Shown: in pieces, positions 11,447-27,000 of the stretch | Position numbering within the stretch: the stretch's first letter is position 1 | Layout: each line of letters opens with the position of its first letter | Assembly: GCF_016545825.1 (NCBI RefSeq) | Contig: NC_052619.1 | Span: forward strand, 4,727,501 to 4,791,500 | Direction: 5' to 3' | DNA: 64,000 nt | Source of the DNA: Eucalyptus grandis | Taxonomy: Eukaryota > Streptophyta > Magnoliopsida > Myrtales > Myrtaceae | Notes under the pieces: generated by a model | What the model was told of the DNA's origin: nothing | Databases searched by the model: none | Seen by the model: the letters and a program-made list of their open reading frames with translations, nothing else | Translations under genes and position numbers: made by a program

Positions 11447-12243
11447 GTCTGCGTTTGATAACCATTCTATTCCCGAGAATAATTTTTGCTCGGAAATGAT
11501 TCTCTATTATTCTATTCCCGATAATAATTTCTAAGTATATGAAAGTGTTTAGTAACTATCCAAAAATTTTATTCCCAAAATAGAAATGCATTTGATAGGA
11601 CTCTTAAATTTTTTTTGTTTCTTTTAATTTTCTAATACTATATTATATTTTTCTTAATTTTTCTTTTTTTTTCTTTTTTTCTTTTTCCTTTTCTCTTCTT
11701 CTACCTCCTTCTTTGTGGCCAATTGTTAGCAACTAGCTGGGTGAGGTTCAGCGAACTCGCTGAAGGCTTGCCTGGCCACCGTGAGCCTCAACCTCACCAA
11801 ATTCGAGCGAAGCTCACTTGGCCACCAACAAGGCCAAAGCCGGGGCTCACGGTGGTTGGGTGAGGCTCCAACAAGCTTGCCGGACTCGCAAGCTTGCCGG
11901 ACCTCGCCCTAGCCTAACAAGGCTCCAACAAGCTCATCGGACATTGTCCAACTAGTCATTGGTGACTGTTGATGACGATGGTAGTGGTCAACAATGGTCA
12001 GTGATTAGTGGGAGGAAAAAGAAGAGAGAGAAGAAAAACGAAGAAAAAAAAGAAAATAGGTTGGACTCGATTTTGGAATTAATCTCAGGAGCAAAGAACC
12101 AGTTTCTTTTTACTTCTTAACCTTATTCTAAATTTATTCATGGGAATAAAAAATTTACCAACTGGATTTTTTTATTTTTTTTGGGTTCCTTGGAACAAAA
12201 AAATAGAATCAATCACTATTGGGCAAGTTAACAAACAAACCCT
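11447..12243. mobile_element. Tourist-like (PIF/Harbinger) MITE, nested
   Basis: The ends GTCTGCGTTTGATAAC and, inverted, GGGTTTGTTTGTTAAC are imperfect terminal inverted repeats. TTA flanks both sides (11444-11446 and 12244-12246), the usual target duplication of this superfamily. Removing it rejoins the inverted-repeat arm of the outer element. Confidence 0.55.
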
Positions 12244-12307
12244 TAAGTGCCAAAACTTTTAAAAGGTACACTTAAGTGCCAAAATCAAATAAGAAAGAGA
12301 CACTTAA

Positions 12308-13236
12308 GGCCTATTTGGTAACATTTCTATTTCGATAAATAATTTCTTTTCATAACTATTTTTTATTTCTTTCTTTTCCCTAGAACAAATTCTAAGTAAA
12401 AGAACACATTTGATAACTATACATAATTTCTATTCCCAACCGACCCTCACCCCACCATTGCCAACCCTATCTAGACTCCACTATAGTTAGTGGTGGCCCT
12501 TGGCCCAAGTGCGCAAGGGCCTAAAGGCCTCGTTGACAGTAGGCTAGGGTCGCCAACCACTAACCAAGGCCTCGGTGACCCTAGTCGACCCTCACCCTAC
12601 CATCACCAGCCCTTTCTAAATGCGAGAAGGGCCGTGGAGGCCCTCATTAAAATGCTGCCCCCTCCCCCTTTTATTACCTTAGTCTTTTAATTTAATTTAA
12701 TTGATATCTATATTTAAAATCAATTTTTGGGGCAAAATGACGTCATTTTGCATATTACTTGCTGAATAGAAAACTCCAAAAAGCCACAAAACCACATTTA
12801 TTCTTAAAATAAGCCATTTCAAATTTTCAACTATCCTTGCCAAAATTGGCACTTGAAGACATGTATGATAATCTAATTTTATTTTTCTATTTCTAGAACA
12901 AATTTTTATTTTTGAAATAAGTTTGTAACAAAAATAAAAAATCAAAATTTTTAGCTTTTATTTTTCTAAAACAAAAGTGAAAAATGAAAAACTCTTATCA
13001 CCACCCACTCGCCACCCACTCACCGCCTATCACTGGACGCCCCCACCAATCACCTCGTTTGCCAGGCCTCCTCCTACCGCCACTTGGGAGGGAGAAATGT
13101 ATACTCCAAGAGCAAAAAAATTGTACCGTTATCAAACATATATTTTTGCTTCGAAATTCATACAGGGAGTAGAAGTAGAAAATCAAATTTTAGCCGAAAA
13201 TTGAGTTTTAGAACAAAATGATTATCATTCGTACCC
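12308..13236. mobile_element. Tourist-like MITE, nested, first of an adjacent pair
   Basis: It begins GGCCTATTTGGTAACATTTC and ends with an approximate inverse (ATGATTATCATTCGTACCC). TAA occurs on both sides (12305-12307 and 13237-13239). It has a GC-rich core at about 12430-12660 and no transposase. Confidence 0.5.
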
Positions 13237-13239
13237 TAA

Positions 13240-13978
13240 AGGCTTATTTGATAATGTGCCAAACAATGTCTAATTCTATTCTTTTGTCTTTTAGAACAAA
13301 AAAAGAACATAGATCCGTTTAGTATCCTTTTTGTTCTTTGGAACTTATTTGTTATCGGGAATAAATTTGGAACGGAATTAAGAAGTAGAAAAAATTGATT
13401 ATTTATTTCCGAGAGCAACTCAGAATCAAACTAGATCATGTTCTCTCTTTTCCTTTTCTCTTTTCTTTTCTTCTTTTCCTTTTTTTTTTTCTCTTCTTCT
13501 TCCTTTAGCTGGTTGCAAAAATATAATAAAATTATTTAAAAATACAATAAAATTATATAAAAAATTAATAAAAAATGAAAAGAAATTATGAAAAATATAA
13601 TAAAATTGTAACATAAAATTATATTAAAACTATCACAAAATTACATAATTAAATTATATTAAAAATATGATAAAATTACATTAAAAATAATAAAATTGCA
13701 TAATAAAATTATATTAAAAAATATGATAGAGTTATATAATAAAATTTAAATATATATGTAATAAAATTATATAATTTATTTATTTTAAAATTAAAAGAAA
13801 TTTGAAGTCACAGAAAAATTCAAGGATCATATCAAACAAATTTTTATCACGGGAATAAAAATTTTAGGCGTTACAAACACATTTAAATATTCAGAAACTT
13901 GTCTATTGAACAAAATTAAAAATTATCATTTCTAAGTAGAAATTGTTTCCAAGAGCAAAATGGTTACTAAACATACCA
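13240..13978. mobile_element. Tourist-like MITE, nested, second of an adjacent pair
   Basis: It starts AGGCTTATTTGATAATG and ends GGTTACTAAACATACCA, with TAA on both sides (13237-13239 shared with the previous element, and 13979-13981). The interior (13500-13800) is almost pure A/T with ATAAAATT repeats. Confidence 0.5.
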
Positions 13979-15346
13979 TAAGTGTCTCAATTATTATTAT
14001 TATTATTTTTATAAAAAAAGTGGTACTTAAGGGCACCTTTTAGAATTTTTGACACTGAAGGGCACACATGACAACCATTATGTTTATGTTCCAGAAGTAA
14101 TTTTCTATTCCAAACTCATTTCTATAATAGAAATCAGTTTGGTGATGCAATTTTATTTTTCTATTTCTGGATTAAATATATTTGGAACATAAATGTGCAC
14201 TAAAATATTTATTTACGTCTATATTTTTGAAACATAAATAAGAAATAAAAACTCTTTTCATCACTTGTTCTCTCTACTAATGGGCCACCCACTCATCGCT
14301 ACCGTCCACCGTCAATCACCGATCACCACTACCTATTGCCGATTGTCGCCTGCCAACCAATCGCCAGTTGCCACCCGTCGATCACTACCACATGGAATAG
14401 AGAAATTTTATGTCATAATCAAACGATATTCTATTTTGAGAATAAAATTTTTACATCATTATCAAACTCGTACTTTTGCTCAAAAACTCATCTAAAAATA
14501 AAAACAGAAAAATCTATTTATCTTCCATAAATCAATTTCTAGTTAGAATAGTTATCATTCACGTCACAAATGTTCACTCATATCAAGATTTTGGTATTTG
14601 CAGTGTACTTTAGCCATTAGAAACCCACTCAACTTCTCCACCGGAGTTCAACTTTGAATTTATGTCTCGACCACATGCTTAATAATGCATATGGAATCGG
14701 ATTTCGATTCTGCCCCGACAAGTGTTATATTTTATTTAAGGGCAGTTACGGGTGACTTCTTGCAAGTAATGTTCTTGTCAGATACATATGTTAATATTAT
14801 ATTCATATATATGTAGGGGAGTTTGATTGGTCAATGAAAAACTGGATATGTACGGCGGACTGGTAGGTTTTGAAGCCCAACACCCCCGACGGTACCCGAC
14901 TGAGCAAGGACAGAGAAAGCCAAAATGCGTTAAACCACTGCAGTCTGACCAAACAAGGAAACATGGGAGAGAGACGGAGAGAAAGAGAGACAATGAAGTT
15001 ATAGGAAATTCATTTAGTTAACCCAAAGAAAAATATAATTTTATCACTAATTATGAAAATATTAGAAAAAGGGAGGCGACTCCGTCATTCATGACGTTTT
15101 GAATTATCTACGACTTATCCGAGATGAGAAGCGGTGAAGCGTATAGGATTATTATCGTTTTCGCTTCTTCTAACCCTGAGAATAATCAAAGTCAACCTCA
15201 ACACCTTTGTGGAACAACATAGAGTTCGAAATCAAATTATAATTTATCATAAAAAAACATGCATATACGTAATTAAATTGAACAGCTGCCTTCTCTTTTT
15301 CGTCATCATCTACGCAAGCCCCTCAAATCCCAGTAAGGTATATATG

Positions 15347-15357
15347 TATATAAAAGG
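15347..15357 (+). promoter_or_regulatory. TATA box of the complete UGT gene
   Basis: TATATAAAAGG lies 90-100 bp before the UGT start codon, within a 350-bp proximal promoter that is duplicated upstream of the truncated copy. Transcription would be expected to start near 15380, downstream of the out-of-frame ATG at 15362. Confidence 0.6.
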
Positions 15358-15446
15358 AACAATGAACGCTCTATTCCTGCACCAACAACACAAAAAAGAA
15401 AGAGAGAGAGGAAAAGAAAAAGAAGTTACAGCATCAACCCCAAACC

Positions 15447-16829
15447 ATGGCTCCCGTCAATTACCTTGTAGTAGCATTCCCATCCCAAGGCCTCATCAAC
15501 CCGGCCCTCCAATTCGCCAAGCGTCTTCTACACACCGGCGCGCACGTCACCTTCGCCACTGCAGGGTCGGCTTACCGCCGCATGGCCAAGTCCAACCCAC
15601 CCGAAGGTTTGTTCTTTGCCTCCTTCTCTGATGGCTCCGATGAGGGGCTTATGCCCGGGATTGACATCGAAAAGTACATGGCCGATGTCGAGCGGCTTGG
15701 TTCGGAAACTCTAAGAGACCTTGTCATTACCAGCCTTAACAGAGGCCGCACATTTGCATGCATATTTTATACCACAATCGTTCCTTGGGTTGCTCAGGTG
15801 GCTCATTCTCTCGAAATCCCCTCAACCCTCATTTGGGCTCAACCTGCCACTCTTCTTGATATATATTACTATTACTTCAATGGTTATGGCGACATTATCA
15901 AAAACCTAGGCAATGGCGATCCTTCAGCATCGCTCCAGTTACCAGGATTACCGCCGCTAACTCCTCGAGACGTGCCCTCATTTTTCACAGCAAAAAATCA
16001 GTATGCTTTTTCTCTACCGCTTATGCGAGTGCAATTTGAAGTATTCAAGGAAGAGAAGAATCCAAGGGTACTCGTGAACACTTTCGATGCACTAGAACCA
16101 GGGCCATTAAAAGCCATTGGCAATGTCACCATGCTTGGGATCGGCCCGCTAATTCCTTCCGCATTCTTGGATGGACAAGATCCCTTGGACAAATCCTTCG
16201 GAGGTGATCTCTTCCAGAGTTCGAAAGACTACATCCAATGGCTAGACACCAAGCCCGAAGGTTCAGTGATCTATGTATCATTCGGAAGCATCTCCGTGCT
16301 ATCCAATGCACAAAAAGAGGAGATGGCACGCGGGTTGCTAGGCACCGGCCGTCCATTCTTGTGGGTGATTAGGAAGGACAAAGAAGAGGAAGGAGAGGGA
16401 GAAGAAGATCAGTTGAGCTGTATGGAGGAATTGAAGCAAAAGGGAATGATAGTGTCATGGTGCTCTCAAGTGGAGGTGCTGTCCCATGCTTCAGTAGGGT
16501 GTTTTGTGACTCATTGCGGTTGGAACTCAACCTTTGAGAGCTTGGCTTGTGGTGTTCCAATGGTGGCGTTCCCCCAATGGACTGACCAGCAAACTAATGC
16601 CATGCTCGTCGAGAATGAATGGAAGGTTGGGGTGAGGGTGAACACCAATGAGGGAGGCATAGTGGAAGGAGATGAGTTCAAGAGATGCTTGGAATTGGTG
16701 GTGGGAAATGGAGAGGAGGGAGAGGAAATAAGGAGGAATGCCAAGAAGTGGAAGGGATTGGCAAGAGAAGCTGCCAAAGAAGGTGGGTCATCGGATAGGA
16801 ATCTCAAGGCATTCTTGGAGAAGATTTAA
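15447..16829 (+). CDS. UDP-glycosyltransferase, UGT75-like (crocetin/anthocyanin glucosyltransferase type)
   Basis: A single uninterrupted frame of 460 codons, normal length for a plant family-1 UGT, opens in AACCATGGC context. The C-terminal half carries the complete 44-residue PSPG donor-binding box at residues 338-381, from WCSQ to the terminal WTDQ. It includes HCGWNS (356-361) and a final Gln typical of UDP-glucose users. The YYYYFNGYG segment and overall sequence resemble the UGT75 group, whose members glucosylate phenolics, anthocyanins, hormones or crocetin in the cytosol. The substrate cannot be read from sequence. Oddly, the N-terminal motif normally read as QGHINP is QGLINP: codon 16 (15492-15494) is CTC, so the histidine that serves as catalytic base in characterised family-1 enzymes is Leu. 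No transit or signal peptide is evident. It is the only complete member of the local array. Confidence 0.93.
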   Translation: MAPVNYLVVAFPSQGLINPALQFAKRLLHTGAHVTFATAGSAYRRMAKSNPPEGLFFASFSDGSDEGLMPGIDIEKYMADVERLGSETLRDLVITSLNRGRTFACIFYTTIVPWVAQVAHSLEIPSTLIWAQPATLLDIYYYYFNGYGDIIKNLGNGDPSASLQLPGLPPLTPRDVPSFFTAKNQYAFSLPLMRVQFEVFKEEKNPRVLVNTFDALEPGPLKAIGNVTMLGIGPLIPSAFLDGQDPLDKSFGGDLFQSSKDYIQWLDTKPEGSVIYVSFGSISVLSNAQKEEMARGLLGTGRPFLWVIRKDKEEEGEGEEDQLSCMEELKQKGMIVSWCSQVEVLSHASVGCFVTHCGWNSTFESLACGVPMVAFPQWTDQQTNAMLVENEWKVGVRVNTNEGGIVEGDEFKRCLELVVGNGEEGEEIRRNAKKWKGLAREAAKEGGSSDRNLKAFLEKI

Positions 16830-17150
16830 TGGGAAGCAAATGGTCACTAAACTGCTAGTACTTTACCTGTTATTCATTTGCTTCTGTATTTGCATTTGGT
16901 TTGATAATTGTAACATGCCATGTATAACAACAATGAGATATGTTGTAATAATACTAGTTGTCTATTCATTTTGGACCTTGATATAGCTGGCATGCTCGCT
17001 CACACCTTGCGAATGTGTTGTAGAAGTCAAAATGCCGGCTGATTTAGTCTCTATTTTAAGAGCAACTATTACTTATAACCAGTGCATTCGGCCCTTTGGG
17101 GTTTTGGACTTGGGCCGCCCGGAACGGGCTTGACCCAAGCCAGCCTAATT
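16830..17150. other. 3' UTR/flank of UGT copy 3
   Basis: This aligns with 68-420 downstream of UGT copy 1, marking the right edge of the duplicated UGT unit near 17150. Confidence 0.7.
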
Positions 17151-18230
17151 TCTCTTTGGAAATTCCCTTGGAGGGAACAAGCAAGAGATGTTCACCTCAA
17201 GTTTCGTGGTAAGACTTCGGCATCCAAGAACATTTTGCCTTGTAGTCTAGCCGAAAAAGTATTGTCGAATGGGAATAAAAAATGAAAAGCCATAATTTGT
17301 TTGATGGAGTGACTAAATTGCGATCTCGATTAAGTCTAATTGTCACAAAGGAAGGCGGGAATATCCATGAATTCAAGAGCTTGCACTCATAAAGGTTACG
17401 TAATTTGAGATATTCTTCAACATAGAAGTCTAAATCATAGATGACGTGGGTTTCAACTTTTACCCAAAGCACAAGAAGTAATTGATTGACCAGCATCACA
17501 AATAGACTTTACGGTTTCTAGATAGGGAGGTGCTTTCAACATAATCACATTTAATTATGCGATTGACAGTATAGTTAATTAGGATGGTAGATAAATTATT
17601 AAATAATTGATATATCAAATATTACATCTAGATGATGTATTGGGTGTATTATACTCATGACTTGTTCTGAGTGATACTCATTGTCACCGTGCTTTTATAT
17701 TAATATTATCAGGTAATTACTTGAACCCATTCTGAACCTTGATAACAATATATAATAGTCTCCAAATTTTGATAAGTGGTAAATTACTTTCCTAAACTGT
17801 GACACCATCACACGATAGCACCAACTTTGGAAAGTCGAATATCATCTTTTGAAATTTTGAACTTTTTCTTTTGTTTTGTCTTTGCCACTAATTTTTTCCG
17901 TCTCCATAACAAATTAAACAAACCCGGAAAGAAACTTACTCATTTTGTTTTACCAAAATACCCTTACTACATAGCTCATGAAGTTAAAAGAAGGGAGACA
18001 GTGCTACTGGGCATCGAAGGGCGGTGTGACCCCGAATAGCGTAAGCAAAAGGGAGTCTCCGGTGGTTTCTCAGTTACCAAAAAAAAAAAATATTTAGGCT
18101 GCGTTTGGTAGCCTGGTAAAATTTAGGCTGCGTTTGCAATAAAAACCAAAGTTTAAGCGATGATTCGTAACTTTCCAAAAAAAGCTCAGGGAAATAATTC
18201 GTAATATTTCAAAGTCCAGGGGCTGTTGTG
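17151..18230. other. intergenic between UGT array and RPT5
   Basis: I see nothing gene-like. A short direct repeat of TTTAGGCTGCGTTTG occurs near 18094 and 18122, probably a transposon-end remnant. Confidence 0.5.
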
Positions 18231-18236
18231 AATGTT

Positions 18237-18262
18237 TGGGCCTTCGTGGGCCTTACGGCCCA
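18237..18262 (+). promoter_or_regulatory. site II (TGGGCC) cluster in RPT5 promoter
   Basis: TGGGCC occurs at 18237-18242 and 18247-18252, and its inverse GGCCCA at 18257-18262, about 220 bp before the RPT5 start codon. Such site II elements bind TCP factors and are typical of plant housekeeping promoters. Confidence 0.6.
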
Positions 18263-18356
18263 AATATAAGCCCGCATTGCTTCAACCCGAGCCCTCCCAA
18301 CTTCGTCTTCAACCAAGCGACGCGACCATCACTTTTCTTCTGCAGCAATCCACTGA

Positions 18357-18358
18357 GA

Positions 18359-18385
<27 letters not shown>
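18357..18385 (+). repeat. CT-rich microsatellite in RPT5 leader
   Basis: An uninterrupted (CT)n tract lies about 100 bp before the start codon, followed by TATATCTGCGTG. It is most likely in the promoter or 5' UTR, where pyrimidine tracts are common in plants. Confidence 0.7.
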
Positions 18386-18389
<4 letters not shown>

Positions 18390-18482
18390 CTGCGTGTGAA
18401 GTTCCGACCTTCGTTCGGGAACCAGGGCGATCGGCTTCTTCCTGAACTTCTTCGAGGGTTTCAAGACAGTGCGGATCGCGGG

Positions 18483-22102
<3,620 letters not shown>

Positions 22103-22560
22103 GGCCACAGTCAACATGTCTGGATCTTCACCCTTCGTGCTGTGGCTTTTTAGTGGATGAATAGAAAAGAAATCAGCCGTTTTTTACAAGTACTGTTGGT
22201 CCTCTTGCGGCGCTCGATGAAGTAGATTATTCGCTTAACTGGTGCGACATTCTTGAACAAAGGCATGGGTGGATGAACTTACTAAAGATTCTGCCGTTTA
22301 CGGCAGGACCAAGTTCTTAAGCAGTCTTGTGTAATTTCTGCTTCATGTGATCCCGAGGCCACTTGATAATGGACAAAGCTTCTCTTTCAATCACATGAGG
22401 TTTAGTGTGCAATCAGAATGTTTGCTTGAATCTTTGCCTGGGATGTGTGAACTTCTTGCATGCTCTCTGTTTGGATGGATCTCTAGGTGGAATCGACCTG
22501 ATTTTGAGGACTCATGGTGCTTGTGGTTAAAAAAGAAAACCGGGATTGACACTTGTTGAT
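22103..22560 (+). other. RPT5 3' UTR and downstream region
   Basis: This follows the RPT5 stop directly and contains no alternative gene. The end of the transcript is not obvious; a 70-codon open frame at 22347-22559 has no recognisable features. Confidence 0.5.
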
Positions 22561-24090
22561 GCTAGTGCTGAATTGATACATGTCTCTGCTCATCTCAAGG
22601 TAATTTCATTCCGTGCGCTGGGTTTGTTTGGTGGCCTTGACTCAGTCGGGTCAAGTAATTCTGCTCGACTTGGTCGAGCCGAGTAATTCCCCTAAGGTGA
22701 GATACCCGAAATTTGAAACGTCGGGATGATCTCAGTGTACCACGGATCCCATGATTTGGCCCATACACCCAATGTGCTTTTATTGAATCAGATCCCTGTT
22801 TGGGCAAATAGCAGACATGTTGCGAAGGCGTTCTCTACAAAAATAAGGCGTTCTCTACAAAAACACCATTGTCTCCACTCAACTTCAACAAAGAGCATTT
22901 TATACCAGCACGAATTAAAATTCGATATTTTTGGGCAGTTAATGTAACAAATTGATTTTGTTTTTTTGGTGGAATATACTCCCTCATCTTTGATATCTTA
23001 GTTAATATTTTTCTATAAAAAAATCGTTCAACTCCATTTTGATTTGGCAAGGGCGTGGTGCGTGTTTAAAAAAAAACAAGTTATTTATGACTAGAAAACG
23101 TTTAGAACAAGGCCTGAAAAGGTAAGACGGTGCAATAAATAACCGGAACGGCACTGATTGCGAAAATCAGGGTAAATGACGTCATAAGAGGGTAACAAAC
23201 TAACCATTTAATTTTGCTGATTTGGAGGCTTGCGTGGAAAGACTTTGTCCGGGTTGGGGATGGCCATTCCGAAGGATTTGGCAATGGGACATAACGTCGA
23301 GCAAATTTGGAAAAAATCTCGACAAGAAATTTTCATATATTGAAAAAAATTATCTATTTTTTCCTAAAAGAAAATGAAACAATGAGAAGGAAATGTACCC
23401 GAAACTTGCAAATTTTTTGAACACTTTGATTGACTACTTAAATGTAAAACTCGGTTCTATTATATTGTACTCATGAAAAACACCTTCCCCAATTAGAAAT
23501 ACAACAAGTCAAATTAGTAACAAAGCATGTATTTTAACCTAATTTGATGAGATTTTAAAGTATTACATAACAAGTAGAAAAATTTGAAAATTGGCTTGCA
23601 TTATGAAAAGAATGTGATTGTGTATGAAAAGAGCAAAATATTTAGTTTTTGATTGGTTACAAGATGATCATAGTTTTGATTTTTGAGATGATTTCGATTG
23701 AAATGGTTACGGTAGAGTTTATGTACACTTTAATTTATATAAATTAAGACTGCAAGTTTTGATTTTGACTATTGTATTCATTTAACAAAAATGATGAATA
23801 TTTATTGCAAATGTGAAAAATGTTTGCATTGGAGATGTACTTAATAGAAATCCTACACCTGTTATCTTGTAATAAAAATGTTTAGACTGTTCTATTTCCT
23901 CCCGGCAGCCATGCTACTACTGCCGTGAGCACTACCACCTCCACCAGACTCGGGCCGCGCCGCCAGCACCATCACCGCCCGTTTGGACTTGCTCACGACC
24001 CCGGACTCCACACGGTAGCTGTCTCTCCCCTCTTTCTTTCTCTAGGTACAGACCTCAGAGCTAAGCACGCGGCCTCAAATCTCTCTGAGG
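22561..24090. other. intergenic
   Basis: AT-rich sequence with a 17-bp direct repeat (AAGGCGTTCTCTACAAAA) at about 22827 and 22846. I see nothing else I can support. Confidence 0.5.
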
Positions 24091-27000
24091 TCCTAAAGCT
24101 CATATGAGAGGTTGTATGACCTCAACTCCGTTAGAGTGAACGATAAAAGGAGGTGGCGATGGGGAGCCGAAGGTGGTGTTGCAGTCGAGATCGGGAAGCG
24201 ATGAAGCGGTGGTGGTGGGTTTTGGCAGCAGCAACAGTCGACCTCCAATGGAGGTTGGAGACAAAAACCTGGTGCAGGGCCACCAAGGTGGCACCGAGCA
24301 TGAGTACGGGGACTGCACCAGCAGGTGTGGTCGACGGCGACATCAAGCTTGAGCCACCGTGGGAATGGTGAATCACGAGCTGGCAAGCTGCAAGCACGAA
24401 GAAGAGGAGGAAAGAAGAAGACGAAGAAAAGAGAAGAAAGAAAAATGTTACTTGACTATATTAATTTGAATTGGCAATTTTATCCGATCTTTTCGCACAA
24501 GTTCGAGCACTTCATTTAACGGGGCAAAAAAAAAAAGAAAAGTCAAGAGATACTTGATTGTAAAATGGCCACTCATTAATGAAAAACAAATAAGCGGAAT
24601 TTTGGTAAGACCTTGAAATAACAAAACCAGCAAAAACACCAGGTCACAATTGAGGTCTCGGAAGAATTATCTCCTTGTAGCATTGCCTAAAAGCTCATAT
24701 TGAGTAAGAATCAGATAAAAACTCATGTTTCCCTGAATGCAAAGTCCAAATGCTTTTGTCTAATTAGCTAAACTCTTGAATAATCAGCAAAGTCGAAATT
24801 CTCTTGTCATGTATATATCAAAATAAAAGCAAAAACATTACCATAAAATGGTTCTCCAAGCTCTGCTACTTCTGTTTTCATATTCTAATGTGATTTCAGA
24901 GTATTTAAGAATTGTTCCAAGCAACTACATGGTAGGTTTCACAGCAAGGCATATACCTTATCTATCCTGGAACCTACACACCCCTACCTTTGAAGACATG
25001 ATAGGGAAGATTTAAAGAAAAAAATTCTTTCACAAAAAGAACCTTGATTCAGAATACCCTAATATGAAGTGATATAAGTAGTGCATGTAACAGCTTTTAC
25101 GAGCTAATAGTATACAAATAGAAAAAGGCAACAGGCACGATAGAATGTTGCCAATAGATAGAAAATAACATCAGACATGATATAATACCGCCAATAGATA
25201 GAAAATAATGTCAAATGTAAAATTATATTGTCAAGATAATAGAGAGTTCTATATATTGTAAAAAAAAGTTGGATTTTCTTACGGTTTTAATGGGTATAAT
25301 TAGATTGAATAGTTCATTTTGATAGACTTTCAAGTGTTTTTATGTCACACCGTGAAATAGTCGTTGGGGTCGTCTGCTCTTTTCCCTGTTAAAAAACTAT
25401 ATATATCCATCTTTAGATACCACGATTATTTATCATGTTTATCTCCTCAGAAGATATACGAAATTCCGCTGAAAAGTGTTCGGAGGATATGATTCCATGT
25501 ACTAATTTTCATGATACCTCATCTTATTTAATCAAATATTCTCTGGTTGCCTTTGTCAAAGATAATAGCTAGTGTTACCCCTTTTGCATTGCAACCTTAT
25601 TAAGCTAAGAGATGCGCAAATCACTTAGCTTCCTCCTAAAGTGGAAAGCTAGTCCAAAGCAAGAGGGCTTAAAGGTGTAGATTCCTCCTGAAGTGGTAAC
25701 CATTATGATTTTATGGACAAAATTCTTTCATTTAATATGACACGGCATTGCCTGAAAAACAGATTTAAGCATTGTCGGAAATGGTGAGTTTTTTTTCATG
25801 TTAGCAGATACAATTCAATTCTCATAATGTAAAAGACGACAAAGATTCTCTTTTCAATAGCATTATTTCAAGCTAACTAACCATGCAAGTCATGACGGCA
25901 ATGCGAATTTGATAATAAATTCTTTTTGCTCATGCATAAACATTTTAACTATATCAACATGGGGCATGATGCTTATGGGTTTCAAAAATTACATGATGAC
26001 TACTAGGCTGAGCACCATGCAAGGCAAGATGGCAGCAAATTGAGAATAAGTTAGAGACCATGTACGGCGTTTATGTCCCTTGATATCACACAAGGATTGA
26101 GGCTTTTGTCCCTTGTTATCACACAGGATCATAATCTTAGTAATTGAGGTGATAGCGAGATGATATTTACTTCACTCGTTAGGGCCTCACCATTCCATTT
26201 TTTTACTCAAGTAGATGATGAGACATTCATCGTAGATTCTCAGAGGTGTTGCAGATGACTCATGACCTATTGCATGCATATCCACTGGTTCCCACTCTTG
26301 TAGTTTTGTTAACTTTTTATAGATACAAATATCTTATTTACTTATAATTAAGGGCATAATCTACATTATTTAACGAAGGAAAATGTTGGGACAAAAGTTA
26401 ACAAGGTCAAACAAGTTAGACCCAGTTCTTTAACTGTCGCATTGCCTTTTTTGACATCTAACCCTGAATCTAGGGCTTGTGCATTGTTTCCAAATGTACA
26501 CCATGTAGAGCACAACGTAAGTGATCACCAACGACATTTGGAAGGGAATGGCGTCAAGGAATCTCTTCTCCTTTCCACCATAAATAGGAAAAACAACAGA
26601 ACACCCACCACACACTAAAATCTAGATTGCAAATCAGATAGAAATAGCTAGACAAGAGAAACCTAGACTTAATATGGAGGAGGTTGTGGTCCTGATAGTA
26701 GGAGCTGGCCCTGCAGGCCTAGCGGTCTCCAACTGTTTATCTCACCTCTCGATTCCAAACATAGTTCTGGAGAGAGAGGACTGCAGTGCCTCGCTATGGA
26801 GAAAGAGATCATACGATCGCTTGACCGTCCATCTTGCTAAGGAGTTCTGTTCACTGCCTTACATGCCCCATGCATCCTCGTCCTCCACCTTCATGCCCAG
26901 AAAATGCTTCATCGAGTACATTGACTCTTACATCTCGAGGTTCGGCATCGAGCCTCGGTACTGCCGTTCTGTCGAAGCGGCTTCGTATCTCGAGAACGAG

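Larger units (their letters stand above)
11390..14614. mobile_element. decayed MULE-like element filled with nested MITEs
   Basis: The other UGT spacer is uninterrupted at the corresponding point (near 8090), so this whole block is an insertion. It is bracketed by TGTTAGAAA (11381-11389) and CATTAGAAA (14615-14623), an imperfect 9-bp duplication. Fragments of an outer element (CTTAAGTGCCAAAACTT, AAAGGTACACTTAAGTGCC near 12243-12285 and an inverted match near 14020-14070) belong to the same family as the element that interrupts the YUC pseudogene. Three Tourist-like MITEs sit inside. No coding capacity is seen; short open frames here are AT-rich noise. Confidence 0.5.

Noticed and set aside
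15362..15631. Out-of-frame ATG upstream of the UGT start, conserved before both copies, as a regulatory uORF
   Set aside because: The TATA box at 15347-15357 would place transcription start at about 15380, after this ATG, so it is probably not in the mRNA. Conservation is explained by recent duplication.
24093..24397. Overlapping minus-strand frames duplicated near 31079-31389
   Set aside because: The two copies differ by frame-breaking changes and their proteins do not align through, so there is no coding constraint.
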